Positions 7,277-13,065 of a stretch of 15,205 nt of DNA are shown here, piece by piece. Every line of letters begins with the position of its first letter. The first letter of the stretch is position 1. The stretch covers positions 1 to 15,205 of the forward strand of contig JAITJY010000086.1 in NCBI GenBank assembly GCA_031278675.1. Reading direction: 5' to 3'. Below the pieces are notes generated by a model. That model had not been told where the DNA came from. It was given only the letters and a program-made list of their open reading frames with translations, and did no database searches. This stretch comes from Bifidobacteriaceae bacterium. GTDB lineage: Bacteria > Actinomycetota > Actinomycetes > Actinomycetales > WQXJ01. A program made the translations under genes and the position numbers.

Positions 7277-8104
7277 TTACGCGTCAATATCCATTCGCCG
7301 GAAACGCACCAGATAACCGATTAGCACTACCAGCGCCGCGTAGCCGAGCAACACGGCGCCGCCGGCCGGCCAACTCAATGCGGCTGTGACGCCCCCTGTG
7401 GTTTGCGCTGGGCCGGAGGACTCTGGTGGCCACGCCAAAGACAGACTGGCCGCGCCGGGCAAGAAGCGACCAATTCCAGAGAAACTGGGGCTTTCATTGG
7501 CGAGATTAGTCAGGGTGGGTTCGATGAACAAAAAGAATGCGAACACCACGGCTAGATTGGCGGCTTGGCTGCGGATGATGAGTGCCAGACCAACGCCAAT
7601 GATTCCCCACACAAGAAAGACCAGCGGTGTTCTCACCAGGATCCCTTGGACCGCGCTGTCGCCGAGGCCGGCATCCAATCCGCGGCCGTGCAGGACGGCG
7701 GCCACTAATCCGCCATCGACCAGTGAAACGAGCACGCCGATGCCGGCCGATTGCAGACCGACGGTAACGACCTTCGCGACAACCAGTCCGCTTGGGCCAC
7801 CGGCTCCAATGATGGAACGGCCCATGGTGTGTTCACGCCATTCAACGCCTACGGCAAGGGACCCCAGCACGAACGGCACCACATATCCGACCCTGGCAGC
7901 GGCGGAGTATAGATAGCTTCGCAAGGGCTCGGCGAGCGTCTTTAGGCCGTTGGATTCCGTCACATACTCGGTTATGTCTCCGGATGTCGAAATGAGGGCT
8001 GGGACCAGGGCCATGAAACCGACCAAAGCCAAGGCAGCAATGATGGCCCAAGTGAAAGTGCGCCCTGCCAGGGCTTTTCTAAGTTCTACACGGAGGGCGG
8101 TCAT
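7277..8104 (-). CDS. ABC-2 type transporter permease
   Basis: 275 residues from ATG 8104 (the frame extends further upstream, but this ATG overlaps the stop of the ATPase gene, ATGA, and has gggaga before it). The protein is hydrophobic with about six predicted membrane helices: WAIIAALALVGFMALVPAL (about 20-38), VGYVVPFVLGSLAVGV, a long segment around VTVGLQSAGIGVLVSLVDGG, two around VFLVWGIIGVGLALII and AVVFAFFLFIEPTLTNL, and the last around LLGYAALVVLIGYLVRF. It ends RFRRMDIDA, resembling the basic end of many ABC-2 permeases. It would form the membrane part of an exporter with the ATPase encoded upstream. The substrate cannot be told from sequence; peptide, antibiotic or lipid export are possible. 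The DNA is lower in GC than the flanking aro genes. Confidence 0.85.
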   Translation of the reverse strand: MTALRVELRKALAGRTFTWAIIAALALVGFMALVPALISTSGDITEYVTESNGLKTLAEPLRSYLYSAAARVGYVVPFVLGSLAVGVEWREHTMGRSIIGAGGPSGLVVAKVVTVGLQSAGIGVLVSLVDGGLVAAVLHGRGLDAGLGDSAVQGILVRTPLVFLVWGIIGVGLALIIRSQAANLAVVFAFFLFIEPTLTNLANESPSFSGIGRFLPGAASLSLAWPPESSGPAQTTGGVTAALSWPAGGAVLLGYAALVVLIGYLVRFRRMDIDA

Positions 8105-9057
8105 TGCGTGTCTCCCTTCGCGCTCGCTGATTGGTCGGCACCGACCAACCGGAAATAGGATGCTTCCAGCCATGACGACTCTGTACTGAGCAGACGCAAA
8201 GCGATGCCGCTCGATTGACTTAGATTAACAAGCTGCATGCTTGAGACCCCGGACACTTCAATACCGTCTGGCGCCGTGCTGGTTGTTCCCCCTAACAGCG
8301 AGACAGCTTGCGCCAAGCGCGCGGGATCATCGGATTCAACCAGCACGCAGCTATCCAAGCCGGCTTGGTCGCGCAGGTCACGGATAGCCGCACAAGCACT
8401 CACCTTGCCGCCGTGGATCATCACTGCTCGGTCAGCCACTGTCTCCATGTCCCGCAGCAGATGAGACGAGACCAGCACCGCCGCCCCGCGCTCCGCTTGC
8501 CGCCGAATCGCACCGGCCGCCCAACGCATGCCTTCTGGGTCAAGCCCGTTGAAGGGTTCGTCCAGGACCAGTACCGGCGGCTGGCCGGCAGTGGCTAGCC
8601 CGAACGCGAGTCTTTGCCGCATTCCCAACGACAGCCTCTTGACTCGCTGCCGCTCGAATCCACCCAGCCCAACCTCTTGACACAGCGCCTCGGCCGAAGG
8701 CTCAGTCGCGGCTTGCTCTTGGCGCCGGACGGCAACACAGTCCTGGACGCGAAAGCCGCCGTTCACGCCAAACGTTTCAAAGACGACGCCGATCATCCGC
8801 GCCGGGTTTGGCGTTGACAAGAGGGGTTGACCCCCGATTAGTGCCGCGCCCCGATTCGGATAGGCGAGCCCCAGCAGTATTCGGAGCAGGGTCGTCTTAC
8901 CGGCGCCGTTCGGTCCTAGTAGCGCCGTAACCGCGCCGGCAGGAGCGGCGAAGCTCACTTCGTGGAGGACATCGCGACGCCCGTAGCGTTTGCAAACGCC
9001 CAGGAACTCGATGCCCAGCGCATTGCCTTGGTTTTTGGCCGGCGTAATAGCGGTCAC
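8101..9057 (-). CDS. ABC transporter ATP-binding protein (ABC-2/BcrA-LanF type)
   Basis: 318 residues from GTG 9057, which overlaps the stop of the upstream small gene (GTGA). A longer reading to 9171 would overlap that gene and is not favoured. The nucleotide-binding domain is complete: Walker A GPNGAGKT (48-55), signature LSLGMRQRL (142-150), Walker B VLVLDEP (162-168, E167) and H-loop SSHL (H199). At the Q-loop position the sequence is VVFETFG, with Glu (residue 94) where Gln is usual. The C-terminal 100 residues are an accessory domain, as in drug/bacteriocin ABC-2 ATPases. It energises the permease encoded immediately downstream. No regulator gene is adjacent. Confidence 0.88.
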   Translation of the reverse strand: MTAITPAKNQGNALGIEFLGVCKRYGRRDVLHEVSFAAPAGAVTALLGPNGAGKTTLLRILLGLAYPNRGAALIGGQPLLSTPNPARMIGVVFETFGVNGGFRVQDCVAVRRQEQAATEPSAEALCQEVGLGGFERQRVKRLSLGMRQRLAFGLATAGQPPVLVLDEPFNGLDPEGMRWAAGAIRRQAERGAAVLVSSHLLRDMETVADRAVMIHGGKVSACAAIRDLRDQAGLDSCVLVESDDPARLAQAVSLLGGTTSTAPDGIEVSGVSSMQLVNLSQSSGIALRLLSTESSWLEASYFRLVGADQSASAKGDTQ

Positions 9058-9230
9058 CGCCTGGCGCCGATCTGTTCGAAGAGAATTGTCAGCGCTCCCA
9101 CCAGCGCCATGATCGCACCGACCCCGGTGAGAGGCCAGATGCCGACCAGGAAGCCTGCGCCGACCGCACACAGGCCAACCACAATCAAGATTGTTCCTGG
9201 GGTCTTACGCTTGTTCGGTTTCGTTTCCAT
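9054..9230 (-). CDS. Small two-helix membrane protein, unknown function
   Basis: 58 residues from ATG 9230, preceded at five bases by GGAGG (9236-9240). A GTG four codons upstream (9242) is possible but lies upstream of that site. The N-terminus METKPNKRK is basic. Two hydrophobic segments (about 13-31 and 35-52) are separated by a short turn (IWPLTG), and the protein ends EQIGARR. Its TGA overlaps the GTG of the ATPase gene, so it is translated together with the ABC system. Its 5' end overlaps the relic of an ABC exporter in another frame. I do not recognise the family. It could be an accessory subunit or immunity-type peptide of the transporter. Confidence 0.65.
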   Translation of the reverse strand: METKPNKRKTPGTILIVVGLCAVGAGFLVGIWPLTGVGAIMALVGALTILFEQIGARR

Positions 9231-9375
9231 GGAGCCCTCCACTCAGTTGGTTTGAAATGAACTCTCGATATGCTCGGCTTTTCAGGAGTTCGTTGTGTGA
9301 CCCAACGCCTGCCAGGGAGCCTTCCTGCAGGAAAAGGATCAAGTCCGCGTCAGCGACAGTGCTAAGTCTATGGCG
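9208..9375 (-). pseudogene. C-terminal relic of an ABC exporter ATPase domain
   Basis: A 56-codon open stretch between TAA (9378-9376) and TAA (9207-9205) on the minus strand, with no start codon of its own. It begins RHRLSTVADADLILFL, continues QEGSLAGVGSHNELL and ends AYREFISNQLSGG plus a short tail. This is the standard end of an MsbA/LanT-like exporter: H-loop His, the D-A-D-x-I block, the G-x-H-x-E-L-L block and a final Y-x-x-x-x-x-Q helix. Everything upstream (transmembrane domain, Walker A, signature) is missing; the acyl-CoA ligase stop lies 34 bases away. Just before HRLS, the other frame reads V-I-T, as expected for the strand preceding the H-loop, suggesting a one-base frameshift near the deletion end. 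The relic overlaps the start of the small membrane protein gene, so it was probably once coupled to it. Confidence 0.8.
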
Positions 9376-9378
9376 TTA

Positions 9379-9409
9379 TCACCGGCGACTGGGACACACC
9401 GGTCGGTGA
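9379..9409 (-). terminator. Possible hairpin terminator after the acyl-CoA ligase gene
   Basis: Directly after the acyl-CoA ligase stop, tcaccggc (9379-9386) can pair with ggtcggtga (9402-9409), an 8-pair stem with one G-U pair and a 15-16-base loop. There is no T-run after it, so it is at best an actinobacterial-type terminator. It would separate the ligase from the ABC module. Confidence 0.3.
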
Positions 9410-11245
9410 TCAGGACGCAGCGCGGCGGGCGGCGGCATCCGCATAGAGCGCATCCACCTCGGCGGCGAAGTCACGCAAGACCTGATCTCGCTTGACCTTC
9501 AGGGACGGAGTCAGATAACCGTTAGCCTCGGTGAAATCAGCATCCAAAACCCTGAACTCCCGGATCGATTCGGCCCGGGAGACCACCTCATTGGTGCGGG
9601 CCACAGCGCGGGCCAACGAGGCGTGGATATCCGGGTCGATCCGGGCCTGATCCAAAGTCAACGGCGACTTGCCATGGTTAGCCAGCCAGGCGGGGATCAT
9701 CTCATCATCCAACGTGATCAACGCACCGACGAACGGCCGGCCTTCACCCACCACCACAACCTGAGAAACCAGCGGATGCCCGCGCAGCCGGTCCTCCAAC
9801 ACGCCAGGCGCCACGTTCTTGCCGCTCGCAGTCACAATCAGCTCCTTGCGGCGGGCGGTGATGGCGAGGCAGCCGTCACTATCCAACGAACCAATATCAC
9901 CGGTCCTAAACCAACCATCCTCGAATACCTCGCTGGTAGCCGCCGCGTTCCCGCGATAACCCCGGAACACGTGATAACCACGTACCAAGATCTCACCGTC
10001 CTGCGCAATCGCCACGGACTGGCCCGGCAACGGCTGGCCCACCGTCCCCAGCTTGTTCAACCCGGCCCGGTTGACGGCGGTCGGGGCGGTGGTCTCGGTC
10101 AGGCCATAGCCCTCATAGACGGTCAAACCGATCCCCCGGAAGAAATGCCCCAACCGCTCACCGAGCGGCGCCCCACCGGACACCGCCTGCGTCAAAGCCC
10201 CACCCATCATCTTGGTTAGTTTCCGGTAGACCAAACGCCGCGCCAATGCGTGCTGGACCCGCCGAACCGGCGTAAACCCACCCCGCGAATCCAACTCCCG
10301 CGAAGAAACAATCGCCACCTTCGCCGCCCAACGGAACACCCGCAGTTTGAACCCGCCGCCGGTAGAAGCCTCGGCCGCGTTGTAAACCTTCTCCAAGACA
10401 CGCGGCACCACCAACAAGAATGTCGGCTTATATAAGCCGAGGTCCGCCACCAGGTTCTTGGTGTCCGGCGAATAAGCCATCACCGCAGGCGAATGCAACG
10501 CAATCACGTTGATCACCCGCGCAAAGACGTGAGCCAGCGGTAAAAACAACAGGCCACGTGAGCCGGGGCAGACAATGAAATCCAACGCGGTCGCCGTGTT
10601 GCGGGCCATAGTCGTAAAGCTCAGGTGACTCAGTTCAACGCCCTTCGGGCGGCCAGTAGTCCCCGAGGTGTAGATGACGGTGGCGAGGTCCGCCCCACGG
10701 ACGGCGCTGCGCCTGGCTTGGAGCACGGCATCGGGCACGGCCTTACCCGACTCCGTAAGGTGGGCCAACGCACCCTCCTCCATCACCCAAATCTGACCCG
10801 TCAGCGAGGCGCGCAAGATGGCGGCATGAGCGGCGGTCTCCGCGACGGCGCCAACCATCCCACTGTCGCGGACAATCCAAGCGGCCTGCGCCTCGGAGGA
10901 GGTCTCATAGACGGGCACACCGGCCGCGCCGATATACCACAAGGCATAATCCACCCGCGTCCACTGTTCGCAGGTGCGGCCCATGATCCCCAACGTGTCG
11001 CCGTGCTTGACGCCCGCCGCAATAAAACCCTTCGCGAGTCCTTCTACCGCATCCACGAAAGCACCTGCACTGACCGGCTCCACCCCGGCCGGCCCCGCCA
11101 CTTCCAACATAGGCGCCTTGGGGTCGCGGTCGCGGCGTTCCAAGAGCAAGTCGGCGATCGACTCGTCCGCGTTGGGCGGATAGATGATTGGCGTAGTGGA
11201 AACCTTCACGCTGGGACCATAGCCGCCCGGGGCCACCCTACGCAT
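9410..11245 (-). CDS. Long-chain fatty acid-CoA ligase (AMP-binding, FadD15-like)
   Basis: Activates long-chain fatty acids to acyl-CoA through an acyl-adenylate. 611 residues, normal for the class. Motifs are the P-loop YTSGTTGRPKG (192-202), the YEGYGLTETTAPTA adenine-binding motif (378-390), GWFRTGDIG (D450), ARRKELIVTASGKNVAP (hinge, 465-480), and the C-terminal LTPSLKVKR with the conserved Lys at 583/585. No membrane segment is evident. The start is uncertain: ATG 11245 gives the longest frame but has no clear ribosome site, while GTG 11209 gives an N-terminus (VKVSTTP...) better matching mycobacterial homologues. It is transcribed divergently from efp and is not functionally tied to the flanking aro or pyr genes. 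Confidence 0.93.
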   Translation of the reverse strand: MRRVAPGGYGPSVKVSTTPIIYPPNADESIADLLLERRDRDPKAPMLEVAGPAGVEPVSAGAFVDAVEGLAKGFIAAGVKHGDTLGIMGRTCEQWTRVDYALWYIGAAGVPVYETSSEAQAAWIVRDSGMVGAVAETAAHAAILRASLTGQIWVMEEGALAHLTESGKAVPDAVLQARRSAVRGADLATVIYTSGTTGRPKGVELSHLSFTTMARNTATALDFIVCPGSRGLLFLPLAHVFARVINVIALHSPAVMAYSPDTKNLVADLGLYKPTFLLVVPRVLEKVYNAAEASTGGGFKLRVFRWAAKVAIVSSRELDSRGGFTPVRRVQHALARRLVYRKLTKMMGGALTQAVSGGAPLGERLGHFFRGIGLTVYEGYGLTETTAPTAVNRAGLNKLGTVGQPLPGQSVAIAQDGEILVRGYHVFRGYRGNAAATSEVFEDGWFRTGDIGSLDSDGCLAITARRKELIVTASGKNVAPGVLEDRLRGHPLVSQVVVVGEGRPFVGALITLDDEMIPAWLANHGKSPLTLDQARIDPDIHASLARAVARTNEVVSRAESIREFRVLDADFTEANGYLTPSLKVKRDQVLRDFAAEVDALYADAAARRAAS

Positions 11246-11263
11246 TCGTAGGCTCGCGAACGT

Positions 11264-11270
11264 TAGGATA
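11264..11270. promoter_or_regulatory. Candidate shared -10 region for divergent efp and acyl-CoA ligase genes
   Basis: In the 64-base gap between the divergent starts, TAGGAT (11264-11269, + strand) and TATCCT (11270-11265, - strand) both fit TAnnnT and overlap. The + element would place the efp start of transcription near 11276. The - element would give a leader of about a dozen bases before ATG 11245. No good -35 hexamers are visible. Palindromes tcgcga and aacgtt lie just left of it. Confidence 0.35.
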
Positions 11271-11300
11271 TCTGCGGAAAGATTTCGCTTTCACACAAAC

Positions 11301-11305
11301 GGAGG
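11301..11305 (+). promoter_or_regulatory. Ribosome binding site of efp
   Basis: GGAGG, four bases before the GTG at 11310. It fixes the start of efp. Confidence 0.7.
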
Positions 11306-11309
11306 CTTC

Positions 11310-11870
11310 GTGGCAACCACCAATGACCTAAAGAACGGCCTGGTTCTCAACCTGGACGGCCAACTTTGGACCGTAATCGAGTTTCAGCACGTCAAACCCG
11401 GTAAAGGCGGCGCTTTTGTGCGCACCAAGCTGAAGAACGTGCTCAGCGGGAAGGTGGTCGACAAGACCTTCAACGCCGGCCTCAAGGTGGATACCGCCAC
11501 CGTCGACAAGCGTGACATGCAATACCTTTACCGGGACGCGGACTCCTTCGTGTTCATGGACAAGGACACCTATGACCAAGTCAACGTGGCCGCCGCAACA
11601 GTGGGCGATGCCGCGCACTTCCTCTTGGAGGGCCAGGACGCCATTGTCGCCACCCATGACGCCGACCCGCTGTACGTCGAATTGCCCGCCGCAGTGGTCC
11701 TCGAAATCACCTACACCGAGCCCGGTTTGCAGGGCGACCGCTCCACCGGCGGCACCAAGCCCGCCACCTTAGAGACCGGTTACGTGATCCAAGTGCCGTT
11801 GTTCTTGGAACAGGGCACCAAGGTCAAGGTCGACACGCGCTCCGGTGATTACCTGGGCCGGGTCAACTAG
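11310..11870 (+). CDS. efp: Translation elongation factor P
   Basis: Binds ribosomes stalled at polyproline stretches and promotes peptide-bond formation. 186 residues, normal length, with the three beta-barrel domains: KOW-like N-domain (1 to about 64), central OB domain, and C-terminal OB domain ending YVIQVPLFLEQGTKVKVDTRSGDYLGRVN. The tip loop reads KPGKGGAFVRTKL with Lys32 as the functional lysine. Most actinobacterial proteins have PGKGP here, so the Gly34 is a variation. No modification-enzyme gene is nearby. The stop TAG shares its last base with the GTG start of nusB. Confidence 0.96.
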   Translation: MATTNDLKNGLVLNLDGQLWTVIEFQHVKPGKGGAFVRTKLKNVLSGKVVDKTFNAGLKVDTATVDKRDMQYLYRDADSFVFMDKDTYDQVNVAAATVGDAAHFLLEGQDAIVATHDADPLYVELPAAVVLEITYTEPGLQGDRSTGGTKPATLETGYVIQVPLFLEQGTKVKVDTRSGDYLGRVN

Positions 11871-12349
11871 TGGCGGCTGCTTCCCGGTCTGCGTCGCGCC
11901 GCCGCGCGGTCGAGTTGGTTTTTGAATCGTTTCAGCGCGGGCGTTCGCTGAAGAAGCTAGTGGCCGAGCGCACCCATCTGTTGGCTGCCTTAGGTGCAGA
12001 TTTGGCCGACGAGGCGGCGGACACGGCCAGTGATGAAGACCCGTTGGACGGTCCCGCCTTGCCGCCGTACACCCTGAGGCTGATCGAGGGGGTGGTAGAG
12101 CACCGGGAGCTCATTTCGGAGTGGCTGGACACCTACACCCAGGGCTGGCCGCAACACCGGATGCCGGGTGTGGACCGCGCTATTTTGTATGTCGGTGCTT
12201 ACGAAGTTGTCTTCGAGGATGACGTCCCGGACTCTATCGCTATCAAAGCCGCCGCCGATCTGGCCGGCAAACTCTCTACCGACAAGTCTGCCGGGTTCGT
12301 TTCAGGCCTGCTGGGTCGCCTGTCGAAGATCAAGTCAACCCTGATCTGA
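11870..12349 (+). CDS. nusB: Transcription antitermination factor NusB
   Basis: RNA-binding helical protein that, with NusE (S10), binds boxA RNA and prevents premature termination in rRNA operons. 159 residues. The N-terminus SRSASRRRAVELVFESFQRG gives the basic helix that starts the family. The C-terminal half has the conserved RMPGVDRAILYVGAYEVVFEDDVPDSIAIKAAADLAGKLSTDKSAGFVSGLLGR. A stretch of acidic residues (about 44-60) in the middle is longer than in many homologues. GTG 11870 overlaps the efp stop by one base. efp-nusB is a conserved pair in Gram-positive bacteria. Confidence 0.95.
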   Translation: MAAASRSASRRRAVELVFESFQRGRSLKKLVAERTHLLAALGADLADEAADTASDEDPLDGPALPPYTLRLIEGVVEHRELISEWLDTYTQGWPQHRMPGVDRAILYVGAYEVVFEDDVPDSIAIKAAADLAGKLSTDKSAGFVSGLLGRLSKIKSTLI

Positions 12350-12363
12350 GCGGGGCTCCGCTC
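12348..12363 (+). terminator. GC-rich hairpin at the end of nusB
   Basis: GAGCGG (12348-12353) pairs with CCGCTC (12358-12363) around a GGCT loop, overlapping the nusB stop. A competing GGGG/CCCC pairing is also possible. No T-run follows. It may end the efp-nusB transcript before the pyr promoter. Confidence 0.4.
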
Positions 12364-12428
12364 CCCGGGGAAGCGTAGAGGAGCGGCGAAACTTGGTTCA
12401 TCTGCCGGAGTTTGCTGCGCTGGTCGGC

Positions 12429-12434
12429 TAGGCT
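12429..12434 (+). promoter_or_regulatory. Candidate -10 element of the pyr operon
   Basis: TAGGCT fits the actinobacterial TAnnnT pattern. A start near 12441 would put the PyrR hairpin (from 12448) at the very 5' end of the transcript, as expected. No clear -35 element is seen at 16-18 bases upstream. Confidence 0.45.
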
Positions 12435-12447
12435 GGGGCAGCATCAT

Positions 12448-12483
12448 CCTTTAAAGGCCCGTCCGGCGAGGCGGGAAAGGAGA
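12448..12483 (+). promoter_or_regulatory. PyrR-binding hairpin overlapping the pyrR Shine-Dalgarno
   Basis: The loop region gtccggcgaggc (12461-12472) matches the known PyrR-binding consensus UCCNGNGAGG. Upper stem CCCGUC (12458-12463) pairs with GGCGGG (12470-12475), including one U-G pair, around the hexaloop CGGCGA (12464-12469). A purine bulge AAAGG (12453-12457) follows on the 5' side. The lower stem CCUUU (12448-12452) pairs with AAAGG (12476-12480), which is the start of the Shine-Dalgarno AAAGGAGA (12476-12483), nine bases before ATG 12493. PyrR bound with UMP/UTP should therefore hide the ribosome site. No terminator/antiterminator pair is seen, which points to translational rather than transcriptional control. 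Confidence 0.82.
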
Positions 12484-12492
12484 AACCAGGCC

Positions 12493-13065
12493 ATGACCAG
12501 TCGAGAGGTCCTGAACGGACCTGACATTACCCGCGCTATTCAGCGCATCGCCCATCAGATCCTCGAGAAGAACCGTGGCCCCGGGGGCCTGGTTATCCTC
12601 GGCATCCCGACGCGCGGGGTGCCGTTAGCTAAACGTTTGGCGGACGTGATAGCGCAGATTGAACCCACGTGGGAGCCGGCGTTCGGGCAGTTGGACATCA
12701 CCATGTACCGCGATGACCTGGCGCGGGTGCCAACCCGGCCGGTCCAGCCCACGGCGCTGCCGCCGGCAGGGATAGACGGTGCGGTGGTCGTGTTGGTCGA
12801 TGACGTGCTCTACTCCGGGCGCACCATCCGCGCCGCGCTCGACGCACTGGCTGACCTGGGGCGGCCGATGGCGGTGCGGCTCGCCGTCCTGGTTGACCGC
12901 GGGCACCGCGAACTGCCGATCCGTGCCGACTATGTCGGCAAAAACCTGCCGACGGCCGCCGCTGAACGGGTCGCCGTGGCCTTGGCGGAGGTGGATGGGC
13001 AAGATTCGGTCCTGATCGAACCGTTTGACGGCCCCAGTTTGGGCGAAGGGGAGGACGGGCAGTGA
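12493..13065 (+). CDS. pyrR: PyrR bifunctional pyr operon regulator / uracil phosphoribosyltransferase
   Basis: RNA-binding repressor of pyrimidine genes; many homologues also convert uracil plus PRPP to UMP. 190 residues, normal length. The PRPP loop VVVLVDDVLYSGRTI is at about 98-112. Other conserved blocks are LVILGIPTRGVPLAKRL (33-49), LDITMYRDDL (68-76), LVDRGHRELPIRADYVGKNLPT (133-154). The frame is open back to 12412, but ATG 12493 has the strong AAAGGAGA site and the family N-terminus, so it is preferred. The TGA overlaps the pyrB GTG. The leader hairpin upstream is its own predicted target (autoregulation). Confidence 0.95.
   Translation: MTSREVLNGPDITRAIQRIAHQILEKNRGPGGLVILGIPTRGVPLAKRLADVIAQIEPTWEPAFGQLDITMYRDDLARVPTRPVQPTALPPAGIDGAVVVLVDDVLYSGRTIRAALDALADLGRPMAVRLAVLVDRGHRELPIRADYVGKNLPTAAAERVAVALAEVDGQDSVLIEPFDGPSLGEGEDGQ

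Noticed and set aside
8105..8173. Longer N-terminus for the ABC permease (298 residues)
   Set aside because: The extra 23 residues are read from the end of the ATPase gene. The ATGA overlap at 8104-8101 with gggaga upstream is the better start.
9058..9171. Longer N-terminus for the ABC ATPase (356 residues)
   Set aside because: The extra 38 residues are Arg/Gly-rich, overlap the small membrane protein gene and precede a clean GTGA coupled start at 9057.
9191..9409. Plus-strand open frame of 72 codons
   Set aside because: It is antisense to the exporter relic, whose minus-strand translation matches a known family end. The plus frame has no recognisable feature.
12412..12492. Upstream start for pyrR
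   Set aside because: This stretch is the RNA leader with the PyrR hairpin. The strong Shine-Dalgarno and family N-terminus point to ATG 12493.
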